Source: Datnioides undecimradiatus (lineage: Eukaryota; Chordata; Actinopteri; Lobotiformes; Datnioididae). Taken from it: 64,000 nt of DNA. The DNA is taken from assembly GCA_008933995.1 (NCBI GenBank), contig WARS01002890.1:124001-188000 (forward strand), given 5' to 3'. Under the pieces are notes generated by a model. The model worked only from the letters and a program-made list of their open reading frames with translations. It was not told the origin of the DNA and searched no databases. Of the stretch, positions 48,204 to 60,310 are shown in pieces; positions within the stretch are counted from its first letter, which is position 1, and the number at the start of each line of letters is the position of its first letter. Both the position numbers and the translations under genes were made by a program.

Positions 48204-51200
48204 CCAGATCTCACCACCAACAGCTCATGGTTTTAGCTTTTCCCACTCTCAGCGTCCTCAGCTCACACAGCAGGTTATTTTACTTTTCCCTAAGCCAAAC
48301 ACTTTGATCCTGTCTCCTCCTCGTCCTCCTCGTCCTCCTCGTCCTCCCCGTCCTCCCCGTCCTCCCCGTCTCTTCACGCCAGGTAGATATTTCCTTTATT
48401 TCTCAGGAAGTATTTGATAGATCATTTTATGAGGAAATGTATCCGCCAGCAGCTCTCGTCGCCACAGCACAACTAAATCATTTCCCCGGCAGATTCGCAC
48501 CAAAACAGACTTTTCTTTTCTTTTCAAGAAGCACAGAACCGTTTCCTCCTCCTCCTTCTTCTTCTCTTCTTCTTCTTCTTCTTCTTCTCTTCTCCTGCCA
48601 AGCGGCCCTTTTTATTTCACAAACGGCTTTTTTTTTAAATTACAAATATTGTCCTCCAATGTTTGGAGCAGAGAGACCATCTTTATATTTTGTATTTGTT
48701 GGATTCGTTTTAGTAAATTGTTTTTTTGGTTTTTTTTTTCCAGAGATGGGGAAAGCATTTTAAAACCCAGAGAACGAGGAGCCCGGTTCTTTATACAGAT
48801 CAGAGCCGGGTGTTTTTGTTTTTTACAGACAGACAAACGGACAGCTCTACATTCACACGACTGACAGTCCTGCTTTTAACCTTTTTGTTTACTTTGGGGC
48901 TTTTTTGACAAGCGGAAGGGGCGAGAGGTCAATCCGAGAGCCCAAATGTGAAACTCTCTCTGCCCCTTTTACAAAAGTGTTGTATAGACTCTCACTCTTC
49001 AAACCTCTCCTTTGTTTTTTGTTTATTTGTTGTTGTCGTCAAGACAGCATGGAATAATGACACTTGCAAAGTGGCGTTGAAAAGTAAATAATGACATAAA
49101 CATGAATAAAGGATTGTAAAATATTAATAAAAGAATTACTTTTCAGAAAACGGCGCCTGCGTGCTGGTTTCTCGCCTGGATGAGCCCGAAACACTCAGGG
49201 CGGTGGATTTAACGTTTAAACAAACCAAACAAACAAACAAAAATAAATAAATCTGACGCACTTTTGGAGAAAAACACTCCGGATCGGTGAAAAACCGCTT
49301 TTCTCTCTCAGATTCAGGTGAAACGTGCCGAGCTGCCTCTTACAGGATTTACAGCACCTGCGTCGTAACGTGAAAACAAATTGTTGGACATGAAGGGCTA
49401 AAAACAGCAGCACAGTCCTTTAATTCTGCAAGAGGCGATCAGATGCATCGTCTGTAGCAGTGAATGAGCTCAGAGAGGAGGTGTGCTGCAAACAGGAAGT
49501 GCTCAGATCCTTTACTGTGGGAAAAGGATTGATACCAGCTGTGAAGATACTTAAAACCTTATTTAAATAAAAATATGTAATCGATGTAATGCAGCAGGAA
49601 GTTGACATCATGGCTGATCTTCCTGCTGTGAGAAGCACGCATCTACATCAAAACAGCAAAAACCAGCATTTCAGCATTTAGCAACAGGAGACACGGGGTT
49701 GTCACTGCGACAGGAAGTGAGCAAGTTAAAAAAATGTAATCTGAAAAGTAACTAAAGACAAATGTAGTGGAGTAAAACAAAAAAAGTAATGTAAAGTAAT
49801 TAAATGTTGCTTCCAAGTACCAAAGTACTTAGTTACATTACTAATTACTCCTGCCTGCTTCTGTTTAAGCCTTTCAAGCCTCAGACACATCACAGATCGT
49901 GCTCTGCAGCATCGGTTGTTACTGTGATGTGACGGAGCAGCACAGGCTCTGTAATGTGGAACCGGCGGAGCGGGGGCCCTCCTGACCCGACAGGTGAAGC
50001 TGAAACACTGTGCGTGAAGCGGGGTGGCGGCGGTGCGTTGTGCGGCTCCGTGTGGAACAATAAAGCTTTAATGAAGCCTCAGTGAAAGAGGTCGGGCACG
50101 AGCCGATCATCGGCCGCAGCGACGCCTGGATCCGTGGTGACGCTCATGATCGGCTCGTGCAGCAGCACTGAACCCAAACAAAGCACGTCTGTGTTTTAAT
50201 TCCATTGATTGGTATTATTCAGTTTGGAGGAAGCTGGATTTTACGTTTTGCATGAAAACACATGAAGACTTGATGAATTATTCAGCTTCGACGCTGCACA
50301 ACGCCGCTCTAACCGGCTCCACTTGGACCTGCTGCAACATTAAAGCGCTTCCTGCAGAGTCTGGTATGAATTAGTAATGTAACGCTTATTAAAAGGTGCA
50401 TTTTGCATTTACTTTGACACTTTAAGCACACGCTACCGATACATCGTTACATAATTCACTTAAAGCAGCAGCGGGACAATATCAATACCAGTGTGTACAA
50501 ATACTCTGTTTTATACTTTAAAGTATTAAAGTATTAGCACGGAAATGAACTTTAAGTAGTAATAGTACCATTTTATTATAGTGTATATATTATTGTGTTA
50601 AACTACACAGTTATTGTTTAATGTAGAAGCTTTGAACAGTGGATAGCCTCATTTTAATTACTTACTGTGTGTATTTCCCTCTGTATTGCTGTGGAGAAGC
50701 AGGGGAGACAAGTAGAGTAAAAGTACTCAGTTACTTTGCACCATTTAACAAAAGCCACAATTGAATTTCAAAATCACAAATAAAGGTTTAAATTTATGTC
50801 ACAGGAAAGAGAAACACACTCAGACTTAACATAAATATACATAAATTCTAATAAAATACATAAAATATATACAATATACTATAAAAACAACCAACAGCTA
50901 AAAATGCAAATATTCCGTTTAACCTCAAACAAAGAAAATAAAATTAGTTTGCACTGAAAACAAACCTGGATAATTCCTAAAATAAATAACACAGTTGTTT
51001 AAACAGGGGCTGGTGAAGTTTTGGGTGTGTCGGTGCAAACAAAGTTCAAATGCTGATAAATTCATAAATTCATAAATTAATAATAGTGGTCACACTTTAC
51101 AGGAACCCTGGTGAGTTAGCATTTATAGGCAATATATTCATTTTTAATAAAGGTTTACAGCTCACTCAACAGTGCTGTGCAGATATGTATTTATTAATGT

Positions 51201-51239
51201 AGTTGTCAACTATGTCACTGCATCATGTTGTCTCCACTG

Positions 51240-51630
51240 AAGCAGTACTGTAGAGTATAGTTTACTGTATTCACTGAGGGGACTTTATCCCATGTTCTCC
51301 ACTAAAGGGCACCTTTAACATCTCTTTATCATTCTTTCTCTGCTGGAATAGCACCCTAGACAGAACAGGGAGTACCACAGCGGGCACTGCACCATAGTGG
51401 GTACTTACATTACATTCCATTTTCTCCACCTCAGTGGTGCTGTAGGGGGTACTGTATCACTTTATTGTATTTTCTCCAGTAAAATGATGCTCTGAGGGGC
51501 ATTTTATCATGTTTTCTCCACTAAAGCTGTACCTTAAAACACTGATTTCACCATTTTCCTCTGCTGTCCACTGAGCGGCTCCTTCACATCAACCAAGATT
51601 TAACTGTTTTGCTAAAGGGCACCTCGGTGG
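51240..51630 (+). repeat. Degenerate tandem repeat with TTTTCTCCACTAAA words
   Basis: TTCTCCACTAAAGG, TTTCTCCACCTCAG, TTTCTCCAGTAAAA, TTTCTCCACTAAAG and a final GCTAAAGGGCACCTCGGTGG recur at irregular intervals of roughly 50-110 bp, each followed by a GGCACC/GTACTG-like block. Very diverged. Confidence 0.6.
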
Positions 51631-54600
51631 TATGTATGCCCCCCCACTCAATCAGCCTCACACACACACACTGCCCCCCAACTCCTCCCCTCACCTCTGG
51701 GCTACCACCGCCCCACTTATTTACACTCTTGCTGCTTTCATGTGCGTGAGCCGGAGCGCCGCTTGTTTACTCCTCACACAGTTTTACCTCATGTAAACCG
51801 CCGAGCGACATATGGAGATGTGCCGCCATATGGCCGTGTTTTGCTGTTTGGCAGTGTGACGGCTGCAGAGGCTCTGGCTCTCCTTCTTTTTCTTGGATGA
51901 CTGGCAGCGTGCACGCCGCATCATAACATGACTTAACCCAGGTCAGCGCCTGCAGATGTTTTCTTTTTCCTTTTTTTCGTGAGGAGGCCTGACCACAGCG
52001 GACAGGAAGGCGTTTGCATTCACAAAGCGTTCAGAGCAGCGCAGCAGTGTAACGAGCGCTTCACCTGCTTTCACGGTCGTCGCCAAACTCACCACCAGAT
52101 CATCGAGTTAATCAGCACATTAGCTGACTGTCCCTAACTGAGAGCATTTTATGTCACATGATGCAAAACACTCTCATTTATACATAAAACTCAAGTTTCA
52201 GTTCAAGATTTTCATTTTAATTATTAATTATATGACTGAAACAGGTTAAACAGGCCTGCACTTTGCTACTTTGCAAACCTAAACATCTGGTTAATTAATA
52301 TGAGGTTAACGTTATTAATGTTAATTAATTTTAATGTTTGCAATGGAGTTAAAAGCAGCGTCCTGACCCGAGGAACCAGCCAGACCTCGTTGGAGTTTCT
52401 GTGTGACGACAGTCTCGTTAATTAACTTAACAGGAAAATGCACAACGATACGATCGGTTTGTTTTTCTGCAGCTGCACAGCTGAGCTCACAGGCGTCAGC
52501 AGCTTTATGCACGGTTTAGGGGGGAGCCACTGGAAACTCTATGCTACACCTGTGAGCAGAAACATACGTACAGAACCTGAGACGGAGCAGCTAACGTAAC
52601 ACTGGAGACTGTTGTTGTTCAGACTGCAGGCAAACCAGATCTGTCTCAGATCAGGTCTTTAAAACTGACTGTTGGCACTGTTTTCATGTGTCCAGACATC
52701 ACTGGCTGATCTGCATCGGTTGCTGCGGTAACCAGCAGACTACTTGTTCCCAGCGTGGTCCTCCACAGCGCTCGGCAGGCAGCAGCGTGGACCCTGCTCA
52801 GCCGCTCTGATGCACTTCTGTCAATTTGGATTCGGCGTTGTGTGTTGCTTTGTGAGCGACCCCCCCCCCCCCATCTGCAGAATCTGACTGTAGTCACATT
52901 TCATCATCTGGATTTTCCAGAAAAAGAGAAAGCAGATTTGTGTTTTCAGTCGAGGCCTCTGTAAAATCAGAGGCGAGTGTGTGTCGGTGCGTTTAGAAAA
53001 GCGTCTGCAGCAGCTCGGGTTGGTTTTAAAGACCTGGGGGGGAATTCAAAAAATGCTTTTGAGGAAAACGAAGAGGTTTGCTTAAAACAAAGCGAAGCCG
53101 CGTTGTGATTTCATGCACGCTGACATCGCGGCGATACAGGGTTCGTACCCGTGCATATGTGCTGGACGTGCTCATGTGTGTCTGTGTGCATCCGTGTGCT
53201 TGCTCATGTGTATGAGTGACGCACTCTCTGCTGGCCAGAGGACACTTTGACTCATCCCTGTCTGTTGACTGTACTGAGGTCTGGCAGGTCCACCACTGAG
53301 AGCAGCGCTGCGCCGACTGCAGCGTCAAACGCACCCTCCCTCCATCCTGCCCCGGAGGAAGTGATGTAAAGCCTGAACACGAGGAGGAAAAAGAGGAGAA
53401 AACAGGAGAAACACCAACAAAGACCTCATTTTCTTCTTAAACACAGAGAGAAGGTTGAACTTGCTGCACGTCAACGAGAACATTCACACAAACGTGCAGC
53501 AAAACAGGAAATCAGACGCTGCGTTGTCGCAAATATCGGACACGCGAGCTGAAATCGTCCCAAGGACCCCGACTAATATCTGACGTTTTCTCCCGGGCTC
53601 CTGAGCGCACATACCTCACAGCGTGCTAGCGTTCGAGCGGACGCCATCTTTGCTCTGACCTACATTCTGCCGTCTTGACGCTCATCCGTTCATACGTGTT
53701 ACTATAGAGACGAGCGTTGGAGGTTGGTGGTGCCGGAGCAGACATTGGGAAAAATGCCCTGAGAAAGTTTCCCAGCTATCGCTCGCTGAGCTGCCGGAGG
53801 CGCCGCACATCTGCTCGCTGCGACAAACTCCCCCAGCGTCCTCTCTGAGAGACTCTTCATGCACTTAAAGCTCCACGAGATGAGGACGAAGGTGGGATGG
53901 AAGCATGAGATGGTCCAGACGCAGGAGTCCAGAGTCAGGGCTCTGATTGGAGGGTGATGTGCAAACAGCCTGCAGGGGAAACTAAACTATGAGTCAATCA
54001 GAGAACATCTCATCAGAGCAACAAGCTGTCCCGCAATCAACAGTCTTCTGACGCCAGGATGCGTCCATGCACCGACAGGAACGCAGCACGGTTTGTACTG
54101 GTGTGGCTGGCTCCGTCAGCAGATAAGGAGATTTAATGAGTCTGCTCGGCAAAATGAGCAAATAAGTGAAAAACATCATGTTTAATTTAAACATCATCTG
54201 ATAATTCATTCATTTTAGTTCTGCATGTTTGTTTTAGCACTTTTTGGACCAGGCTTTTGCAGGTTTACATAAAAAAATGTAGAATTATAAATTATTGTTA
54301 TTCATGTTCACATCATTATCTGACCTATATATCCATGTGTACACAGTCTGGGCCTGCAGAGACAATGCTGAACAACCACCGTCCCCCTTTTCTACCCAGG
54401 TTTGCCTCTGGCCCCACCTGACGCCGACTTGAGTGACATCACTTGAGTCTCAGTCACCTCCGTCAGGCCTGAGACACCTTCCTGAGGGATCCCTGAGTTA
54501 CACCCTGTCGCTGTTTCTAAGTGTAAAGCCCCATGTTTACCAGAGCAGTGCCTTCTGGTGAGTATCATCACGCGTTGCTATGGAAACACATTTATTATAC

Positions 54601-55384
54601 ATTGCATGATTTGAACTGGGAGAGTGTTTGAAACTAAACGCTGGCAATGATCAGTAACTGCAGTGAGAACACACGGTGCAGCAGACCATGTGACCGCCGT
54701 GTAAGGTAACACCTGCAGAGTCACCTGTTTTAAATAAACTGTTTTTATTTACTAACATGTTTATTTGCATTTGCTGCCAAGACCTTTTTGTTATAAATGA
54801 AAAAAATGATTCAAATATTATTTATGAACAAACAATATGTTAATTATTGATCCTCAGGCGTCCTTGAGGGTGTATTTTGAACTTTAGCCTGCATCAGGCT
54901 AGCTGTTTCCCCCTTTATCCCAGTCTTTATGCTAAGCTAAGCTAATTAGCTCTTGGCTCTAGCCTCTTTTATGACAATGCTAACACAGTGTTGTTTTCAT
55001 TCATTCGTTTTCATGTGATTTGTGAAACGATCGGCCCCACCATGAAGGCTTCCATGTGCTGTTTAACCAACAGCCTCTTTCCCACTCGTGTATCTGTAAA
55101 CTTATCTCGCAGACGACGGCGCTCCTTCTCCCACACTCACCAGCAGCAGCAGCGGCGGCGGTGGCGGCGGCCATATTGAGTGCAGAAACCCTCCGGGGAG
55201 TTGAACTGATTTCCTGTCCAGAGGAGAGTGTGGGGGAGGCAGTGGGGGTTGAGCGAGGCCAGAGAAAACAAATCAGGTGTCCGCTAACGCCGCGCTGTCG
55301 GCAGCTTGAGACCCGAGAGTTTGACCTTCCTCGTCTAATCAGAACAGCGGGGTCCCTCCTCATCCTCTGCTGACGGCCGGACTG

Positions 55385-55410
55385 AATCCCCAAGGGGATC
55401 ATTAAAGGTT
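55385..55410 (+). mobile_element. Retroelement 3'-tail-like sequence
   Basis: GAATCCCCAAGGGGATCATT followed by AAAGGTTCATCT resembles the CCCNNGGGATNAATAAAG tail of teleost retroelements, like the sequence at 16074. No body is recognisable. Confidence 0.4.
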
Positions 55411-55932
55411 CATCTCTTCAAGAAGTGCCTCACATCACGCTGCCCCCTCTGAATCATATCTGCTCGGCCGTATCTTCCTCCTCCACATGCTCTAATTTTG
55501 CTCTTGAAAAAAAACAAAACTCTGCTTTTCTCTTTTCCAGCTTTCTGTTGTTGCATGTTCACGCAGAGCTCCCACAAAACCTCGTTTCACTGCCGACACC
55601 GAACTTCCTCTGTAACACGCTGTGACACAGGCCGAGCAGACACCTCTCACCTGCAGCTGCGCTCAATACTACACTACAGACATACAGAGACAGGATGTAA
55701 AACTTCCCCAAAGCTGCATGTCATTTAAAAAATATATATAAAAAGGTCCTATATATTTAAAAAAAAGAACAAATCTATACAAAATAACAAAAACAAATAG
55801 CATTTTTTAAAATATTTTACTATATATTTCTTAACTTTTTTAGTATTTCAATAAATTTAATCCTTGAATCTTGATGTCAGAAAACTCTTTCTTATTGGAA
55901 ACTGAAGCTGTATTGTTGCTTTGTTTAAATCC

Positions 55933-56176
55933 ACCAGACTCCATTGACAAATATAGTAATTTTAGCTCATCGAGTGCAGGAGTTGTTGCTCTACACCGCT
56001 GCTGTGGTCAGTTAGTTTGTTTGTGTTGTTTAGTCGTTTCAGTGAATCCGAACTGACCATTTCAAGCCCAGAGGTCACACAATATCACAAACAAATGAAG
56101 TGATCGAGGCGGTGTAGGCCAGCGACTCCTGTGTTCAGCGAGGTAAAATTACTGGTTTTGTCAATGGAGTCTGGTG
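55933..56176. mobile_element. Near-palindromic foldback element, copy 3 (MITE-like)
   Basis: About 244 bp, from CACCAGACTCCATTGACAAA to TTTGTCAATGGAGTCTGGTG, which are perfect 20-bp inverted ends. The pairing continues inward through AGTAATTTTA/TAAAATTACT, CAGGAGT/ACTCCTG and CTACACCGC/GCGGTGTAG-like blocks. It is the best preserved of the three copies. Confidence 0.85.
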
Positions 56177-56686
56177 TGTATGAAGATTTGCATTTGTGGT
56201 CGCAACAGCTTCAGTATTTTCAGTTAAACTGTGAAAATAGAAAAACATCCTACATACAGACACAAAAACTCATTTTTTATGTGTTTAAAGATGTTTTCCA
56301 AACGACTGGGGGCGTGCTGACTGCCATCTTCAGGTAACACACTGACTATGGATTAAGACCTCATAAAAACCTAACTGTATTCCTAAGGTTTCGGGCTTTG
56401 AGTCCCGACCTCGTGATGTGTTTTTTGTAATGAATCATCATTTCTCTGACAGCTGTGTTGTTTTATTCAATCTGGAAGTGAACCGACACTTCCTGGGGTC
56501 AGCCGACCTCCCCTGTGAGGTGACGCAGTGGGGTTTGGTTCATTTCAATACAATCAGCAGGCGACAATAGATTCCCCTTAAAGAAAGTGGTCATTGAACG
56601 CCTCATCGGTAATTATTCATCAGCGTCATGATTAATGATTAATGCTAAATCAATGTTTTAAATCAAATTCTGCTTTGGAGCACTTG

Positions 56687-56687
<1 letters not shown>

Positions 56688-56715
<28 letters not shown>
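56688..56715 (+). repeat. (CA)n microsatellite
   Basis: About 13 CA units. Confidence 0.95.
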
Positions 56716-56718
<3 letters not shown>

Positions 56719-58542
56719 AATTCAGTGTGCAGCACAGCAGCCCATTGATTGAAGTTTAGTGAGGGTATTGATCTATTGATAGGTGGGAGCTCTTATTATG
56801 AAATTCCACTGCAGGCGAGCTCGACCTTAATCGCTGTAATTCCGTGTTATGATCCACATTAGTGTCTCTTCTTCGCGGTGAAATGAGTAATATGTCCCTC
56901 TCACACTCCTCTAATCCTGCTTTGTATTTTCCTACGATCCGTGCTGTGAGTGTGTAACATAGTGAGATGTATATTAACGGATTACCGGAGTTGTGTTTGG
57001 TGAGGGAACAGCTGGCAAATGGTCGTGTAGATGTGTGCCAGCTCCTCTGGCTATTTCTGCAGAGACCAACGTGTAGCTTCTCCATCTGCGGTTCCTCCAC
57101 AGCGTTTGTGCTGAACTCAGGTCAGCAGGCCGCTCTCACTCTCTCTCTCTCTTTATCAACTGAAACCTGCAGACTTGGAATGAAATATTCATCTGAAACT
57201 GGAGGATAACTTGAAGGCAGCGCGCCAGAGTCTAGCCGGAGAGGTTCGGCACAAAACGGCGGATCCGAGGAGCACGACTCCACCTCGCAAAGGACGCGGT
57301 GGAGATTTAACCTGTGCACGCGCAGGTCCAGCACATCTCAGGCTGATGTGTAGTGTGTATTTCAGAAGATCTGTAGTCTGCTGCATTTAACGCAAAACAC
57401 TAAAATCACAAGTGTGCAGGGCGACAAACCTCTAAAACCCCTAAAGAGCTTTCCACACCCAGCAGCCACGTTGTCTGTGTTCTGGGGGATTTCTGTGCTG
57501 CCCGCTCCTCTGTTTGTTAGATTAACAGTCTGCTGAGATAATAATTACTGATTACACTCAACGTACATCTGCAGAATTAAGGGTTTTGCTCTCTTTCGGG
57601 TGTGTTTGGAAGAAAAAACGGGTGCCACCTTTAACAAACATCATGAAATAAGTGTTGTGTTTCCCTTTAAAGGGCTGTTTTTCTTTGCATCCCTGCATGA
57701 ATTTATCTAGCGTGTCATTTTTTAAAGAAATCTGTCTAAAAATAATCAAATAATCTACAGAGAGTTTTCCTGGCTGGTCATTTTCAGTAAAAAAACAGCA
57801 TGCACTGTAAATCTAAAATGCTTTCTGCTCACTGAACCGTAGGAGGGAAACTCTGGGATACATTATGCCTTTAAATAAAGAATTCATTTGCATGAATTAA
57901 TAAAATGCTTAAAGTACATGTGATTTCCTGTTAGCCACAGAGGCACCTTTGTGGTTTAATAAGACGACAGCATGGTGCTGGCTCATTGTGTCCTTTACAC
58001 AACAGCAAATGTGTGCTATAAATGGGAACACATAAGTAAAGGATGAAGCTTTGCAAGGGACATCACTCCAAGCCCCTGTAAAACCCGGATACCATGTGCA
58101 TTGAAATGGCAGCAGGGAAGAGGCCGCGCACACTGACGGGCGTTGACATGAAACACTCTGCTTTATTTACTGCCTGCTGACCTGTGAAGTCGCTTATTTG
58201 ATCTGTTATTTTCCACTGACATGCCTGTGTGCACGTTACAAAACCGACTGGCCTGCTGCCGCTAAAATGCAAAACGCTCCGGGTTTCACATCTCTCGCGC
58301 AATTTCTGGTCGTGTCCTTTTACATCGCTCAAACCGAAAAGGAGCAAAGGTCTAAAATGGTGGTTTTTGCTTCAACGTGTCGTCCGAACTGCACGCGCTC
58401 ACGTTGCCTTTGCAGGGTTGAGATGATGCTGCCTGTAGCTTCTGCATCAGGACTACCTTTGCATTGCCAAGGAATGTGAGCCAGGGCTTGAGGCAGAGCG
58501 CCGTAGAGATTTGCATATTATATTTCCTCTCTTGTTGTTTTA

Positions 58543-58572
58543 AGGCAGCAGCAGCAGCAGCAGCAGCAGCAG
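58543..58572 (+). repeat. (CAG)n triplet repeat
   Basis: About nine CAG units, directly following an octamer-like ATTTGCATATTA element at 58509-58520. Confidence 0.95.
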
Positions 58573-59394
58573 GGTGATGGTGGCAAAGGGGCCTGAGCCA
58601 CAGAGGCCAAGAGCCAAGAGCAGGGAACAAGCCGATGCTAATTTCCTGGCAAAAAAACTCATAATTAACACGTTGGATGTAGAGGCTGCGGTTGTCAAGG
58701 TAACTGATGACACCGCATTATCACTTGGCGCCTCTGCATCCTCCATCCTCCCGCTCTCCTCCCATTCATCAAGCAGCCATTGAACGGCTCTGAGCAGGGA
58801 GGAAGGGAAGGGCGACCCCCACCTAAACTCATATTAAACTCATATTTATTCACAGATGAGAGTTCACGAGATTAATACCAGACCTTTATTAGTCTGGTAT
58901 TAATCTTGTAAAGTCAATTACCATAATGGATGATTATGCATTACAATGGGGAGTGATGCAACTAAGGAAGTCATAAATGATTTCACAAACTATACTTGTA
59001 TGGCTTTGTACTTTACTCTCTTTTTAAAGGTCAATTTGACCAAAATTGTTTGAATAAAAACATGTTTTTTCACTTTCCTCTGCTGCGTAGTCATGCGGAC
59101 AGTTGTCCCATTTATTGTAATGACGTGGACACATGGGCTGCTCTGATTTAATTAAATCTATGTCACTGTGACAGGATAACTCGACCTATATCTATAATAA
59201 AATGTTGAGTTATACAGGAAGACTGTGACTTTGCGAGGGCAACCTTATGAAGAAAACTGCAATTCAAACCTCTTTTCCTTTGTTGCTGTACAAAATATTG
59301 GGATGTCTGATGCTAACGATTTGCCATTGTATACCATGCGCTAGCTGTTAGCGTAAAAGAGTTTTTGTTTTTTTTAAAAATCTGGTGTCTGGTA

Positions 59395-59460
59395 TGACGC
59401 TCCCTTAATGGCGCAGTGGTAATAATGTGTTTCACAGCAACCTGCAGTGACTGGTTCACA
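59395..59460 (+). mobile_element. Possible tRNA-derived SINE head
   Basis: TGGCGCAGTGG at 59409-59419 matches the pol III box A (TRGYNNAGYGG). GGTTCACA at 59453-59460 starts like box B (GGTTCGA) at the right spacing of 44 nt. The acceptor stem is not preserved, so this is not called a functional tRNA. Confidence 0.35.
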
Positions 59461-59839
59461 TATTATTGTCACTATAAACTCTTCAAAGGTATGAAAAAAA
59501 AGATGACAAATGACACAATAAAAACAAAAAAATAATAATAAAACAAAAAAAAGTTAAGAAAGTTAAAACAAACCCAGGGACTAGCTAAAGAATTAGCCTC
59601 AACCAGTTAGCCTTAGTCTAGTCTCGGCTGCAAGTGTATAAAAAATAAATGTCGTTATGAAAAATAATGGAAATATAATCGTCTAATAAATACATATGAT
59701 TTGATTTCATGATGGCGCCACACAATATAGTTCCTTAACTAGCAACGGTGACTAACCACCTCCGGTCAGCGCATTAATATTTACATTAACTGTCAGCAGT
59801 CACAGGTGCGCGTGTAACTGGAACTTACCAACGGTTTCG

Positions 59840-60310
59840 AACGCGACTCGGCCAATCAGAAGCGAAGATTGAAACCATCCGCTCTCTGATTGGTCGGTCC
59901 TTTCCAGCACTTGAGAAATGCAAACGTGGGCAAGTGCCATATTGTCCAATCAATGACTTGGCCACGGAGCGCAGCGGAGCTCCGCGAGCGCAGCTTCAGT
60001 CGTGGAAGCGGAGGGGAGCAACATCAGCGTCGTCCGCGGAGCTTCGGAGCGACAGCGACCGAGCAGAAATAACGCGAGTTCACGCTCAGAGATGTTTTTC
60101 TAAAGCGTCCTCTCGGTGGTTTTTCTATCCGCTTTCATTGTCTTCATCTTTTTTGTACTGGCGGGGAGCAGCGCGCGAGGCTTCACTGCGGCTAATCAAT
60201 TTCCTCTTCCAGACCCTGGGAATTACAATGAAACATGTAGGTGACACATTTCCCCCAACGGTCCGGGAAACACAGTAGGATCCGAGCGAGGACGCCAAAG
60301 AGGAAAAACA
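59840..60310 (+). promoter_or_regulatory. CCAAT-rich promoter and candidate first exon of an unidentified gene
   Basis: CGGCCAATCAGAAG (about 59849), inverted CTGATTGGTCGG (about 59886) and GTCCAATCAATG (about 59944) precede a locally CpG-rich stretch (GAGCGCAGCGGAGCTCCGCG, CGTCCGCGGAGC) in otherwise AT-rich DNA. A donor, AACAG|GTAAAA at 60310/60311, follows. The open frame 59934-60278 is not recognisable, so the exon is probably non-coding. The gene would be transcribed to the right, with its body largely outside the window. Confidence 0.5.

Larger units (their letters stand above)
45689..49145 (+). other. cnot3: Probable long 3' UTR of cnot3
   Basis: Starts with a GACA-rich stretch after the TGA. 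No coding sequence was recognised. An AT-rich end with AATAAA at 49105-49110 and 49126-49131 is the first strong polyadenylation context, preceded by T-rich, UTR-like sequence from 48560. A weaker ATTAAA at 46275-46280 would give a short UTR instead. The region includes a GCTTA foldback, a (CA)n run and a polypyrimidine stretch. Confidence 0.45.
49146..59830. other. 10.7-kb intergenic region without recognised genes
   Basis: No spliceable coding exon was identified on either strand. Contents include a perfect 15-bp inverted repeat (50096-50160), a degenerate tandem repeat (51240-51630), a C homopolymer near 52861, a GCTAA repeat fragment (54890-54945), a retroelement-like tail (55385-55410), palindromic element copy 3 (55933), a CA run (56688-56715), AT-rich blocks with POU-like motifs (57850-57910, 58500-58700), a hairpin (58866-58909) and a tRNA-like SINE head (59395-59460). 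Confidence 0.5.

Noticed and set aside
59934..60278. 114-codon open frame in the candidate first exon at 60 kb
   Set aside because: Arg/Ser-rich composition expected from GC-rich 5' UTR; no family recognised and no conserved start context.
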